Source: Gemmatimonadota bacterium
GTDB taxonomy: Bacteria; Gemmatimonadota; Gemmatimonadetes; Gemmatimonadales; GWC2-71-9
Direction: 5' to 3'
Assembly: GCA_040388535.1 (NCBI GenBank)
Contig: JAZKBR010000002.1
Span: forward strand, 520,485-584,484
Length of the DNA: 64,000 bases
The notes beneath the pieces are model-generated. The model saw nothing but the letters and a program-made list of their open reading frames with translations. It did no database searches and was not told the DNA's origin. The translations under genes and the position numbers were made by a program. Below, piece after piece: positions 23,845 through 32,490 of the stretch. The first letter of the stretch is position 1. Every line of letters begins with the position of its first letter.

Positions 23845-24728
23845 CCTTCGAAAGGCTGTCCGAGAATCAGTTCGAGTACGCGGGCGAGGTCGTCATTGGA
23901 ATAGTACGAAATCGCCAGCAGGCCGCGTCCCCGCCGCTTCGCAGTGAGGCGCACGTCAGTACCAAGACGCTTGCGAAGGGCATCCTCCACACGCCGGGCA
24001 TCGGCACTCGCCGGCTTCTGCGCGGCCGGCTTCTTCATCATCTTGCCGCGGCCCTTCTCCGGCGACTCGCCGCGCACCAGCGCCTCGACCTCGCGCACCG
24101 ACCAGTTCTGGGTGACGATTTCCCGTGCGACCCGGGTCATCTCCGCGGGATCGTCGAGGGCGAGCAGCGCGCGGCCGTGCCCTTCGGAAATTTTCCGCGC
24201 CTGCAGCAGTTCCTGCACTTCCGCCGGCAACTTCAACAGCCGCAGCGTGTTGGCGACGGTCGAGCGATCCTTGCCCACCAGCCGGGCGACTTCCGCCTGC
24301 GCGACATTGAACTCGCCCATCAACCGCTGATAGCCGATCGCCTCGTCGAGTCCGGTGAGATCATCACGCTGCAGGTTCTCGATGAGTGCGAGAGTGAGCG
24401 TGGTGCGATCATCGAGGTCGCGCACGACCGCCGGCACCTTGCTCCAACCGAGGCGTTGCACGGCGCGCCAGCGACGTTCGCCCGCGATGAGCTCGAAACG
24501 CGAACCGACCGGGCGCACCACGATCGGCTGCAGCAGTCCCGATGCTTCAATGGACGAGGTCAATTCGGCGAGAGCGGTGTCGTCAAAGGAGCGCCGCGGC
24601 TGGAACGGATTCGCCGAGATCGACGCGACGGCAATTTCACGCAGTGCGCCGCTCGCTTCGGCCTGTTCGCGCGAGATCGGGCCGAGCAGGGCCTCGAGCC
24701 CGCGACCCAGTCGCTGCTTTTCGCTCAT
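23841..24728 (-). CDS. parB: Chromosome partitioning protein ParB
   Basis: 295 aa. N-terminal ISANPFQPRRSFDDTALAELTSSIEASGLLQPIVVRP; CTPase motif ELIAGERRWRAVQRLGWSKVPAVVRDLDD; LIENLQRDDLTGLDEAIGYQRLM; helix-turn-helix QAEVARLVGKDRSTVANTLRLLKLP; C-terminal dimerisation region RGRGLLAISYYSNDDLARVLELILG. ParB/Spo0J binds parS, spreads along DNA as a CTP-dependent clamp and loads SMC. Two parS sites lie just upstream of parA (25586-25601 and 26029-26044). 4-bp overlap with parA and with the following DUF4015 gene. Confidence 0.96.
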   Translation of the reverse strand: MSEKQRLGRGLEALLGPISREQAEASGALREIAVASISANPFQPRRSFDDTALAELTSSIEASGLLQPIVVRPVGSRFELIAGERRWRAVQRLGWSKVPAVVRDLDDRTTLTLALIENLQRDDLTGLDEAIGYQRLMGEFNVAQAEVARLVGKDRSTVANTLRLLKLPAEVQELLQARKISEGHGRALLALDDPAEMTRVAREIVTQNWSVREVEALVRGESPEKGRGKMMKKPAAQKPASADARRVEDALRKRLGTDVRLTAKRRGRGLLAISYYSNDDLARVLELILGQPFEG

Positions 24729-25513
24729 CGTGCCTCCTGACGTAGCCCATCGGTGCGCTTCATCAGCTCCTGCGCGACCGAGAGGTAGCTCTTGGCGCCA
24801 ATCGACGAGAGGTCATAGAGCAGGATCGGCTTGCCGAACGAGGGTGCCTCGGCCAGACGGACGTTGCGCGGGATCACGGTGCGGAAGACCTTGGCCCCGA
24901 AGTATTCCTTGGCCTCACCGACGACCTGGCGCGAGAGATTGAGGCGGGCGTCGTACATCGTGAGCAGGACGCCGTCGATCTGGAAGTCGGGATTGAAGTT
25001 CTGCTGGACGAGGCGTATCGTGTTGAGCAGTTGGGAGATACCTTCCAACGCGTAGTATTCGCACTGGATCGGAATGATGACCGCATTGGCGGCGGTCAGC
25101 ACGTTCAGCGTCACCAGGCCCAGTGACGGCGGGCAATCCACCAGAATGAACTCGTAGTCATCCTGGATCGCCGCGAGCGCCTTCCTCAAGATCGTTTCCC
25201 GATTCGGCCGCGACACCAACTCGAGCTCGGCACCGATCAGGTCCTGGGTCGCTGGCAGGACGTGCAGGAACGGGAGCTGTGGGTCGGGCCGCACCGCCTC
25301 CGCTACCGGCATCCCCTCGATCAGGACGTCATAGAGCGATCGCTCGACGCTTCCCTTCTCGAACCCCACCCCGGACGTCGCGTTTCCTTGCGGATCGGCA
25401 TCAATGAGCAGCGTCTTCCGCTCCGCAATCGCAAGTGAGGCGGCGAGGTTGACGGCGGTGGTGGTCTTGCCGACCCCGCCCTTCTGATTGGCGATAGCGA
25501 TGGTACGGGCCAT
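24725..25513 (-). CDS. parA: Chromosome partitioning ATPase ParA
   Basis: 262 aa from the ATG at 25513 (MARTIAIANQKGGVGKTTTA); a 20-residue upstream extension is rejected because the P-loop should lie at the N-terminus. Deviant Walker A KGGVGKTTTAVNLAASL; DADPQGNATSGVG; Walker B-like FILVDCPPSLGLVTLNVLTA; a C-terminal YGAKVFRT-like segment (FGAKVFRTVIPRNVRLAEAPSFGKPI). This is the Soj-type short ParA, which drives origin segregation with ParB. 4-bp overlap with parB. Confidence 0.96.
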   Translation of the reverse strand: MARTIAIANQKGGVGKTTTAVNLAASLAIAERKTLLIDADPQGNATSGVGFEKGSVERSLYDVLIEGMPVAEAVRPDPQLPFLHVLPATQDLIGAELELVSRPNRETILRKALAAIQDDYEFILVDCPPSLGLVTLNVLTAANAVIIPIQCEYYALEGISQLLNTIRLVQQNFNPDFQIDGVLLTMYDARLNLSRQVVGEAKEYFGAKVFRTVIPRNVRLAEAPSFGKPILLYDLSSIGAKSYLSVAQELMKRTDGLRQEAR

Positions 25514-25585
25514 TCTGGATCCGATGCGGTGGGGAACGCGAGGAAGATAGACGCGAGCGGCCCCGGACGACAACGCGGATGGGTG

Positions 25586-25601
25586 TGTTTCACGTGAAAC
25601 G
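25586..25601. promoter_or_regulatory. parS site 1
   Basis: TGTTTCACGTGAAACG matches the widely conserved parS consensus TGTTTCACGTGAAACA at 15 of 16 positions, about 70 bp upstream of parA. ParB nucleation site; may also bear on parA expression because of its position. Confidence 0.93.
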
Positions 25602-25654
25602 GCGTAGGAGCGAGTAAACGTATCGCCAGGCCGGCATTCGCAGGCGTTGCTCGT

Positions 25655-25972
25655 GGGCTGTCTCTCCGCAGCCCAGCGGAGTCCCGACGGCGGTTCGAGC
25701 TGGCGACATTAGAGCTGGTGCGCGGCGCCTCCGCGAGTCTGCTCCGAGGCACCCACGACTCAACGCCCGCGAACCCGTCCGAGCATGTGACGAGAAGCAC
25801 TTCCTCGGTGGCGCTCGGCGCGGGGGCCGTGGGAGGAGAATCAGTAGGGAGCGCGTCCGCAGCCGGCGCTCCTCGCGCCGGCGAGCGATTCGCAGGAGCG
25901 ACCGCCGAGCGGGCGGCAGCGCCCGCCGCCGGTCGCGACCGAATCGCGGACGCGCGGATCCTGATTCGACGA
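25655..25972 (+). repeat. Composite dispersed repeat, copy 3 (modules A and B) between parS sites
   Basis: Module A (25655-25758) is about 90% like the reverse complement of 22661-22760. Module B (about 25823-25972) starts GGGCCGTGGGAGGAGAATCA and has the 8-bp hairpin (25862-25869 with 25875-25882) and a nested hairpin: 25885-25892/25940-25947, 25898-25904/25930-25936 and 25909-25915/25920-25926, all perfect. The arm sequences differ from copy 1 (for example GCGATTCG/CGAATCGC instead of GCGACCCG/CGGGTCGC) yet pairing is kept. Confidence 0.85.
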
Positions 25973-26028
25973 ACGCGGCTCCCGCGCCGAGCGCCTGCGC
26001 AGGCAAGCCGCTGGCGGTGCCTGCGCAG

Positions 26029-26044
26029 TGTTTCACGTGAAACA
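26029..26044. promoter_or_regulatory. parS site 2
   Basis: TGTTTCACGTGAAACA is a perfect 16-bp match to the parS consensus, 443 bp from site 1. The two sites bracket copy 3 of the composite repeat. Confidence 0.95.
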
Positions 26045-26096
26045 AAAGCGCACAGTGGTAGGCAAACCATTACCATATAATGAGTTACCGAAACGA

Positions 26097-26130
26097 CGAA
26101 GCCGGAGCAAGTCGCCTCGCTCCGGCCTCG
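26097..26130 (-). terminator. Intrinsic-terminator-like hairpin behind ABC exporter genes
   Basis: Perfect 8-bp stem GCCGGAGC (26101-26108) with GCTCCGGC (26119-26126), extended by ACGA/TCGT flanks. Read on the minus strand it is followed by TTCGTCGTTTC, a weak T-rich tail. It lies 23 bp past the permease stop at 26154. Confidence 0.65.
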
Positions 26131-26153
26131 TTTCAACCAGAACCGCGATTCAA

Positions 26154-27470
26154 TTAGCCAACGCGGATCCAGTGGAAGAGCTCCTTGAAGCTCGGCTTCT
26201 TGCCGTACATCAGGATGCCAGTGCGATAGATCCGCCCGGCGAGCCAGACGCAGGCGAGGAGGCCAGCGACCATCAGCACCAGCGACAGCGCCAGTTGCGA
26301 GGCCGGCACCGAGGCGAGCGACCAGCGGACCGGCATCACGAAGGGCGCGAAGAAGGGGATGAACGACATCGTCACACCCAGCGAGCCGCCTGGATCCTTG
26401 ATGAGCGCGAAGACCGAGAAGAAGCCGATCATGATCACGACGGTGACAAAGACTGCCGTCTGCTGCGCTTCCTGCACCGTGTTCACCATCGAGCCAATCG
26501 CGGCGTAAAGCGCGCCGTACAACAGGAAGCCGAGCGCGAAGTAGACCAGGAAGACGGCGAGAAGATCGGGCGCCATCGTCGGGATCGGGAAGCTCTGGAT
26601 CGCGTCGGCGCTCACGTGGAACACGCTCGCGAGCTTGTCGCGATTGCTGCCGACAAGAAAGACCGAGCCACCCCAGATCGTCATCTGCGTGAGGCCGACG
26701 AGGCCAACACCAACCACTTTGCCGAGCAGCATCTGGAACGGCGTGAGCGACGATGCGAGCACTTCCATGATGCGTGACGTCTTCTCTTCAATCACCGACG
26801 TCATCGTCTGTTGGCCGTAGAGAATGATGCCCAGATAGAGGATGAAGCCCATGATGTAGGCGATGAAGAATGACGTCTGGCCACTCTGCCCCGTCGCCTT
26901 GCCATCAGTGACCTTGGTGGTCTGCAGATCAGCGGGCGTCATCGCACCCATCACCAGCGCGGGATCGACACCGGACTTCGAAAGTCGCGACGTCGCGAAG
27001 ACGCGCGAGAAGACACCCTGAATCCGACCCATCGACTCGAACGACCCGACGTTGTTGCCGTAGTAGTTGAGCTTGCCGGAGGTCACCGCCTCGTCGGTGA
27101 CGACGATCACACCATCCCAGCTGTGCTGCTTGGAGCCTTTGTCGAAGCCGGTCTGCGCGATGAGCGAGTCCTGCACCGCGGCGACGCGACCGACCGCGTC
27201 GAAGCGGGTGAGCTGGAATCGCGCTGCCGCATCCGGCTTCTCGCTGAGCTTCTGCGCCGCGAGGGCCGCGAAGGCCTGCTCACCAACGCCGTTGGTGGTG
27301 CCATCGACCAGTGCGACGCGTGAGGTGCGATCGCCGCTGCTCATCATCAGCGCCGGCACGACCGACGTGAAGACAATCAGCACCGGCAGCAGGATCGTCG
27401 AGAGAATGAAGGCGCGAGTACGCACGCGCTCGGTGTATTCGCGGCGAATGACTGCGAAGATCTTTTGCAT
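26154..27470 (-). CDS. ABC-2 type transporter permease (NatB-like)
   Basis: 438 aa. N-terminal KIFAVIRREYTERVRTRAFILSTILLPVLIVFTSVVP, a large extracytoplasmic domain (about 60-200) and then five to six TM segments including FFIAYIMGFILYLGIILYGQQTMTSVIEEKTSRIMEVLASSLTPFQMLLGKVVGVGLVGLTQMTIW; EEKTSRIMEVLASS is the hallmark of NatB/YhaP permeases. With the overlapping ATPase gene (27470) it forms an exporter; the family exports sodium ions or unknown substrates, so the cargo is not assigned. Confidence 0.92.
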   Translation of the reverse strand: MQKIFAVIRREYTERVRTRAFILSTILLPVLIVFTSVVPALMMSSGDRTSRVALVDGTTNGVGEQAFAALAAQKLSEKPDAAARFQLTRFDAVGRVAAVQDSLIAQTGFDKGSKQHSWDGVIVVTDEAVTSGKLNYYGNNVGSFESMGRIQGVFSRVFATSRLSKSGVDPALVMGAMTPADLQTTKVTDGKATGQSGQTSFFIAYIMGFILYLGIILYGQQTMTSVIEEKTSRIMEVLASSLTPFQMLLGKVVGVGLVGLTQMTIWGGSVFLVGSNRDKLASVFHVSADAIQSFPIPTMAPDLLAVFLVYFALGFLLYGALYAAIGSMVNTVQEAQQTAVFVTVVIMIGFFSVFALIKDPGGSLGVTMSFIPFFAPFVMPVRWSLASVPASQLALSLVLMVAGLLACVWLAGRIYRTGILMYGKKPSFKELFHWIRVG

Positions 27471-28438
27471 CAGCCGTGCCCCCCATCCATCGTTGCCCCG
27501 GAGCGTGCGGCGACCGCAGCCTCCGGCCCTACCTTCGCAATGAAGATCGACTGCAGCGACGGCTCCACGATTTCAAAGCGCTTGAGGCCGACACCCTCGC
27601 GCACCAGCGCACCGAGCAATGCTTCCGGGTCGGCGCCGGCGGCCATCTTCACTTCGGCCGTTGCACCGTAGTCATCGACCTTTTCGATCATCGCGCGATC
27701 GGCCAGAATGCGCTCAGCCTTCTCCTTGTCGTGCGAGAAACCGAGTGCGACGAACGACCCGCCAAAGTCCGCCTTGACCTGCGCCACCGAGCCATCGACG
27801 ACCTTCTCCCCGCGCGCGATGATCACGATGTGATCACACATCTTCTCGGCCTGTTCCATGATGTGGGTCGAGAAGAGCACGGTGCGGCCGCTCTTGGCAA
27901 TGTCGACCACGACATCCTTCATCACCTGGGAGTTGACGGGATCAAGCCCCGAGAAGGGCTCGTCGAGAATCACGAGCTCTGGGTCGTGCAACAGCGCGCC
28001 AGCGAACTGGACCTTCTGCTGCATCCCCTTGGAAAGATCCTCGACCTTCTTCACCGCCCAGTCGGCGATGCCGAGCTTTTCGAGCCAGACATTGGCGCGA
28101 CGACGGGACTCGCTCCGTGCGATTCCCTTGGTCTCGCCCAGGAAGATCAGCTGGTCGAGCACCTTCATCTTCTTGTAGAGCCCGCGCTCCTCTGGGAGGT
28201 AGCCGACCTTGGCCGAGAGGTTCCGGCTCCGCTCCTTGGAGCCGAAGAGCGAGACCGTGCCCTCGTCGGGCTCGATGATGTCCATGATCATCCGGATCGT
28301 GGTCGACTTGCCGGCCCCGTTGGGACCCAGCAAACCGAAAATGCCGCCCGCAGGAACCTCGATCGAGAGGTCGCGGACGGCGGTGTGCCCCGAAAAGCGC
28401 TTGGTGACGCGCTCGACGCGGACAGCAGGCGATGGCAT
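27470..28438 (-). CDS. ABC transporter ATP-binding protein (NatA-like)
   Basis: 322 aa. Walker A GPNGAGKSTTIRMIMDII, Q-loop region VGYLPEERGLYKKMKVLDQLIFLGE, signature LSKGMQQKVQFAGALLHDPE, Walker B LVILDEPFSGLDPVNSQ and H-loop VLFSTHIMEQAEKMCD. The PEERGLY motif and the DUF4162-type C-terminal domain (VDGSVAQVKADFGGSFVALGF, DDYGATAEVKMAAGADPEALLGAL) match the NatA/YhaQ group. Shares one base with the permease start. Confidence 0.93.
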   Translation of the reverse strand: MPSPAVRVERVTKRFSGHTAVRDLSIEVPAGGIFGLLGPNGAGKSTTIRMIMDIIEPDEGTVSLFGSKERSRNLSAKVGYLPEERGLYKKMKVLDQLIFLGETKGIARSESRRRANVWLEKLGIADWAVKKVEDLSKGMQQKVQFAGALLHDPELVILDEPFSGLDPVNSQVMKDVVVDIAKSGRTVLFSTHIMEQAEKMCDHIVIIARGEKVVDGSVAQVKADFGGSFVALGFSHDKEKAERILADRAMIEKVDDYGATAEVKMAAGADPEALLGALVREGVGLKRFEIVEPSLQSIFIAKVGPEAAVAARSGATMDGGHG

Positions 28439-28597
28439 TGCGGAGATCTCCGTGAGTGAGACAGCCTCGGAACTTAACGAGAAGCGAGAAGCGGGAAGCG
28501 AGGGGCGACCCCGCGGCTGTCATCCTGAGCCACCCGTAGCTGCCGTGCTTGCGCGGCAGTCCTTTGCAGGCGGGGCTCGGTCGGGGGAAGCCGTCCT

Positions 28598-28757
28598 CGT
28601 CGGATCAAATCCCGCGCGTTCGCGACCCGATCGAGTCCGCCGCCGGGCACGCTGCCCGTGCCCGGTTCGGCGGCTCGTCTTCGCGGGTCGCCCGCCGGCG
28701 CCAACAGCGCCGGCTGCGAACGCGCTCCCTATTGATCCTCCTCTGACCGCCCCCCCG
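28598..28757 (-). repeat. Composite dispersed repeat, copy 4 (module B)
   Basis: Read on the minus strand it is nearly identical to 2244-2397, from GAGGAGGATCAATAGGGAGC to GATTTGATCCGACGA. Nested hairpin: 28622-28629/28684-28691 outer and 28643-28651/28657-28665 inner, both perfect. In the inner stem the fourth pair is G-C where copy 1 has C-G. Module A is absent. Confidence 0.87.
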
Positions 28758-28796
28758 CACCGAGCCCCCATCCTCTCGGCCTGACCTGGCGCCCAC

Positions 28797-28832
28797 GAAA
28801 AACGCCCACCAACCTTGTGGGCTTAGTGGGCG
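28797..28832 (-). terminator. Intrinsic terminator of the suf operon
   Basis: On the minus strand a perfect 7-bp stem (CGCCCAC, 28826-28832, with GTGGGCG, 28803-28809) with further CCCAC/GTGGG pairing inside the loop is followed at once by TTTTTCGT. It is 34 bp past the last gene of the suf transcript (stop at 28866). Confidence 0.85.
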
Positions 28833-28865
28833 CATAGCATACCTAACCTATTCTACTACAACACC

Positions 28866-29138
28866 TTACGTAGCGAACAACCGGACCGATGCGAACTCGT
28901 CGGAGGGGACGATATACATCTTTTCGGTGCTCGCGATCCCGAACTTGGCCTGCTTGGCAAGCCACTCGTCGAGGGTCGGCCCGGTGGCCGGGTCGTGGAT
29001 AGCGACGTTCTTCATCACCACCCCGCGATTCCCCTTCTCGTGCCAGCGCCCCAGGTAGCTCTTGCCGGAAGCCCCGGTCACCACCACGGTGATGCCGTGG
29101 AGGTCATCGTGGCCGGGGTGGAAGACGTGGCCGCTCAC
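28866..29138 (-). CDS. Small conserved-looking protein at the end of the suf operon
   Basis: 90 aa: MSGHVFHPGHDDLHGITVVV, then TGASGKSYLGRWHEKGNRGVVMKNVAIHDP and KMYIVPSDEFASVRLF. Mostly beta-strand by pattern, no signal or TM, no cysteines. Its ATG overlaps the bacilliredoxin gene's TGA by 4 bp, so it belongs to the same transcript as the Fe-S assembly genes. Family not recognised; the several His residues near the N-terminus could bind metal but this is a guess. Confidence 0.75.
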   Translation of the reverse strand: MSGHVFHPGHDDLHGITVVVTGASGKSYLGRWHEKGNRGVVMKNVAIHDPATGPTLDEWLAKQAKFGIASTEKMYIVPSDEFASVRLFAT

Positions 29139-29557
29139 GCGCAGAAGCTCTCGAAGGCCTTGAGGAGCTCGCCGGCGATCTGGTCGGGCGAACGGCCCTC
29201 GATCTCGTGGCGATGAACAAAGCGGACCACCTCGCCATCCTTCAACAACACGGCCGAGGGGGAGGAGGGCTGGTACTCGCCGAAGTAGGAGCGGGCGCGC
29301 GACGTGGCGTCGAGGTCCTGCCCGGCGAAGACGGTGTAGAGGTGTGTCGGCTTCCTGGCCGCGGACGTGAGCGCCTTGGCCAGGGCCGGGCGCGCGCCGC
29401 CGGCGGCACAGCCGCAGACCGAGTTCACGAAGACAAGCGCGGTGCCGTGCTGGTCGCCCAGGGCCTGATCGACCGCATCCACCGTGCGCAATTCGGTGAC
29501 ACCCAGCCGGGTGACTTCATCGCGCATCGGCTTGACCATCATTTCCGGATATGCCAT
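29135..29557 (-). CDS. BrxA/BrxB family bacilliredoxin
   Basis: 140 aa from the ATG at 29557 (MAYPEMMVKPMRDEVTRLG). The active-site segment ALVFVNSVCGCAAGGARPAL contains the CGC motif diagnostic of BrxA/BrxB (YphP/YqiW, DUF1094). Downstream FAGQDLDATSRARSYFGEYQPSSPSAVLLKDGEVVRFVHRHEIEG matches the family's PPSSPSxALxKDG block. Acts in de-bacillithiolation or thiol-disulfide exchange in the cytosol. Its place in the suf operon suggests thiol redox support for Fe-S assembly. Confidence 0.94.
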   Translation of the reverse strand: MAYPEMMVKPMRDEVTRLGVTELRTVDAVDQALGDQHGTALVFVNSVCGCAAGGARPALAKALTSAARKPTHLYTVFAGQDLDATSRARSYFGEYQPSSPSAVLLKDGEVVRFVHRHEIEGRSPDQIAGELLKAFESFCA

Positions 29558-29595
29558 CTCGACCAACTCCAATCGGTAATAGGTAGTTCGGACCG

Positions 29596-30024
29596 TTACT
29601 TCGTTTCGTCGAGCGCCTGCTTCATCGCGTGCCACGCGAGGGTCGCGCACTTCACCCGCATCGGGTAGGCGGCGAGGCCCTCGAAGACCGCGAGCTTGCC
29701 GAGCTTCACATTCGGAAGCGGCTTACCCGTGAGTAACCCGTGGAAGCCATCGAAGAGTTCCCGCGCTTCCTCGACCGTCTTCCCCTGCACTGCCGTGGTC
29801 AACAGCGAAGCTGACGCCTTCGACACCGCGCAACCACGTCCCTGGAACGCAACGTCGGTGATCTGCCCGACCGAGTTCACCGACAGCTCCAGCGACACTT
29901 CATCACCACAGAGCGGATTGGTCCCCTCGGCACGATGCGTCGGCGCGGCCAGGGTGCGGAAGTTCCGCGGCGACCGGTCGTGTTCGATGATGACACCCTG
30001 GTACAGCTCTGCGAGCGTCGCCAT
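29596..30024 (-). CDS. sufU: Fe-S cluster assembly sulfur acceptor SufU
   Basis: 142 aa. LYQGVIIEHDRSPRNF; NPLCGDEVSLEL (Cys1 and Asp); FQGRGCAVSKASASLLTTAVQGK (Cys2); MRVKCATLAWHAMKQAL (Cys3). These are the three Cys and one Asp of the zinc-containing SufU/IscU-like scaffold. The 18-residue insertion region between Cys2 and Cys3, characteristic of SufU rather than IscU, is present. It receives sulfur from SufS. Its start shares a base with the SufS stop region (30024). Confidence 0.95.
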   Translation of the reverse strand: MATLAELYQGVIIEHDRSPRNFRTLAAPTHRAEGTNPLCGDEVSLELSVNSVGQITDVAFQGRGCAVSKASASLLTTAVQGKTVEEARELFDGFHGLLTGKPLPNVKLGKLAVFEGLAAYPMRVKCATLAWHAMKQALDETK

Positions 30025-31241
30025 CAGCCGAAGATCCGGCGCGCCGAATGCAGCGCACTCACCACCGTCTCCACCTCGGCCAGCGTGTTGTAGGGCGCCA
30101 GCGAGGCCCGCGCGGTCGCGGCGAGGCCAAGCGCGGTGTGCAGCGGCTGGGTGCAGTGATGACCAGCGCGGATACAGACCCCCTCACCATCGAGCAGTGA
30201 AGCGATGTCGTGCGGGTGGATCCCGTCCATCGTGAAGGTGAGGATCCCCACCTTGTCGGCGGCAGTACCCACCAGGGTCAGTCCGGGCACGGACTGCAGT
30301 GCCGTGGTGGCCGCCTCGAGCAACGAGAGTTCGTGGGCGTGGATCGCATCACGATCCTGCGATTCGAGCCATTCGATCGCCGCGCCGAGACCGACTGCGC
30401 CGGCAATGTGGGGCGTGCCCGCCTCGAACTTCTGCGGGCTCGGTGCGAAGGTGGTGCGTTCGAAGGTGACCTTGTCGATCATGTCGCCACCGCCCTGCGC
30501 CGGCGGCATCTTCTCGAGATGCTCGCGCCGCGCCCAGAGCACACCGAAGCCGGTGGGGCCGAAGAGTTTGTGGCTCGAGAAGCAGTAGAAGTCGCAGCCC
30601 AGGGCGCGAACATCGACCGGGAAATGACTCACCGCCTGGGCACCATCGACCAGCACCGGCACGCCGTGCGCCCGCGCCATCCGGCACAGTTCGGCGATGG
30701 GGTTGATGGTGCCGAGGGCGTTGGAGACGTGCACCACGGCGAGCAGCCGCGGGTGCGTCGCCAGCATCGCTTCGGCGGCAGCGAGATCGAGCTCACCGCG
30801 AGGCGTGATCGGAATCGCCACGGTCGTGGCTCCGACCAACTGCCATGGTACGATGTTGGCGTGATGCTCCATCGTGGTGACCAGCACGCGGTCGCCAGCG
30901 CGCAGTGTCGGCCGGATGAAGCTCTGCGCCACCAGGTTCACCGACTCAGTGGTCCCCCGGGTGAAGACGATCTCTTCATCGGGCACGCCGCCGAGAAACT
31001 GGGCAACCGTGCGCCGTGTCGCATCCCAGGCGAGGGTGGCCTGCTCCGAGAGCTGGTAGACCCCGCGGTGAATATTGGCGTTACCCGATTCGTAGAACCG
31101 GGTGACGGCATCGATGACGGCACGGGGCTTCTGCGTGGTGGCGCCGCTGTCGAGGTAGACCAGGGGCTTGCCGCGCGACGTGGTCTCGAGAATCGGGAAC
31201 TCGGCACGAAGGGTGGCCACGTCCCACGCCACGGTGGTCAC
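30024..31241 (-). CDS. sufS: Cysteine desulfurase SufS
   Basis: 405 aa, group II PLP-dependent cysteine desulfurase. Motifs: LVYLDSGATTQKPRAVIDA, NIHRGVYQLSEQAT, VLVTTMEHHANIVPWQ, the PLP lysine in FYCFSSHKLFGPTGFGVLWAR, PPAQGGGDMIDKVTFE, and the catalytic Cys in GVCIRAGHHCTQPLH. Full length. Mobilises sulfur from cysteine to SufU. Overlaps sufD by 4 bp. Confidence 0.97.
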   Translation of the reverse strand: MTTVAWDVATLRAEFPILETTSRGKPLVYLDSGATTQKPRAVIDAVTRFYESGNANIHRGVYQLSEQATLAWDATRRTVAQFLGGVPDEEIVFTRGTTESVNLVAQSFIRPTLRAGDRVLVTTMEHHANIVPWQLVGATTVAIPITPRGELDLAAAEAMLATHPRLLAVVHVSNALGTINPIAELCRMARAHGVPVLVDGAQAVSHFPVDVRALGCDFYCFSSHKLFGPTGFGVLWARREHLEKMPPAQGGGDMIDKVTFERTTFAPSPQKFEAGTPHIAGAVGLGAAIEWLESQDRDAIHAHELSLLEAATTALQSVPGLTLVGTAADKVGILTFTMDGIHPHDIASLLDGEGVCIRAGHHCTQPLHTALGLAATARASLAPYNTLAEVETVVSALHSARRIFG

Positions 31242-32490
31242 GCGATCATCCGATCCAGCCGATCGCGCACGGTCACTTCAAGTGCGGTGCGCACCGGCTC
31301 CAGGGTGATTTCCATCATCACTTCGGCGACGAAGGCCCAGATCAGCAGCGCCTGCGCAGTCTGGCCGGCGATGCCGCGGGTCTGCAGATAGTAGCGCTGC
31401 AACTCATCGAGCCTGCCCACAGTCGCGCCGTGAGTGCACTTCACGTCGTCGGCAAAGATCTCCAGCTGCGGCTTGGTATCGACCTTCGCCGAATCGGAGA
31501 GGAGCAGGTTGCGATTGGTCTGCTTGGCGTCGGTCTTCTGCGCCACCGGTTCCACGAAGACCTTGCCATTGAACACCGCGCGCGAGGAGTCGGCCAGCAC
31601 ACCCTTGTAGACCTCCCACGAATTGCAGTGCGGCTCGTTGTGGAAGATCGCCGTGTGATTGTCGACGACCTGATCTCCACTGGTGAGATAGAGGCCGTAG
31701 AGCAACGTCTCGATGTTCGACGCATTGAGCTTGGCATGCAGATTGTGGCGCGCCAGCTTGCCACCGAGGTGCAGCACGAAGGAGCGGTAGTGCGAATCGC
31801 GCTGCTGGTCCACCTGGGTGAAGCCGATGTGCTGCGCATCGCTGCCTTCACGCTGGATCCGGATATGCTCGAGGCGGGCGTTCGCTCCCAGCACCAGCTC
31901 GGCGCAGGCATCGGTGAAGTAGGCGCCGACAGGGCCCACCGCGACGAAGCTCTCGATCAGCGTGGCCGTGGCGTTCGACTCGACCAGGACGAGGGTGCGC
32001 GGCGCGATGGTCACGCCGGTTGCGGCGCTGGTGGCCACGTGCACCACGTGCACCGGGGTGGCCACGGTGACACCTGCCGGCACGTAGAAGCACACGCCAT
32101 CGACATTGAGCGCGGCGTTGAGCTCGGCAAACGGGGTGTCCGCCGGGGTCACGTGCCGCTTCAGGTGCTCGGCAACCACCGGGTCACCATCGGCAATGGC
32201 CTGCGCCAGCGAGCTGAGGCGGACACCGGCTGGGAGGGTCGCGAAGTTCGAGGCGCGCAGGTCGACGCGGCCATCGACCACGATCACCGTGGCCCATTCC
32301 GGATGGCCGAAGAGGTACGGGGTCAGGTCGGCGTCACCGAGGTAACCGGGGGCTGCCGGGCTCTCGAACGCGATGGCCTGCAGCCCGCCGAGCGGAGTGA
32401 AGCGCCACTCCTCGTCCTTGGAGGTCGGGAGGTTGATGGCGGAGTGATCCCTCGCACCGCTCGGGATGACGGGCGCTGTCAGGGTTCCGC

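Larger units (their letters stand above)
25514..26153. other. parA upstream region: two parS sites and repeat copy 3
   Basis: 640 bp between parA and the ABC permease stop. It holds parS1 (25586-25601), modules A and B of the composite repeat (25655-25758, about 25823-25972), parS2 (26029-26044) and a terminator hairpin for the ABC exporter operon (26097-26130). Open frames here are shadows of repeat DNA. A parA promoter must lie within it but no convincing -35/-10 pair is obvious. Confidence 0.85.
28439..28865. other. Repeat-bearing gap with suf operon terminator
   Basis: 427 bp. Holds a degenerate GTCATCCTGAGC element (from 28519), copy 4 of the composite repeat (about 28598-28757) and the suf-side terminator (28797-28832). 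Open frames in the repeat translate to Arg/Ala-rich sequence shared with the other copies, best read as repeat DNA rather than genes. Confidence 0.8.

Noticed and set aside
25655-25972. CRISPR array
   Set aside because: Repeats are single, long and dispersed; there is no regular spacing and no cas genes are in the window.
26028-26777. 249-aa open frame on the plus strand starting at parS2
   Set aside because: Lies antisense to the ABC permease, is rich in Arg/Glu/His with no domain, and begins inside a parS site.
28598-28757. Insertion sequence or MITE
   Set aside because: No transposase, no clear terminal inverted repeats and no target duplications were found, although a non-autonomous element moved in trans cannot be excluded.
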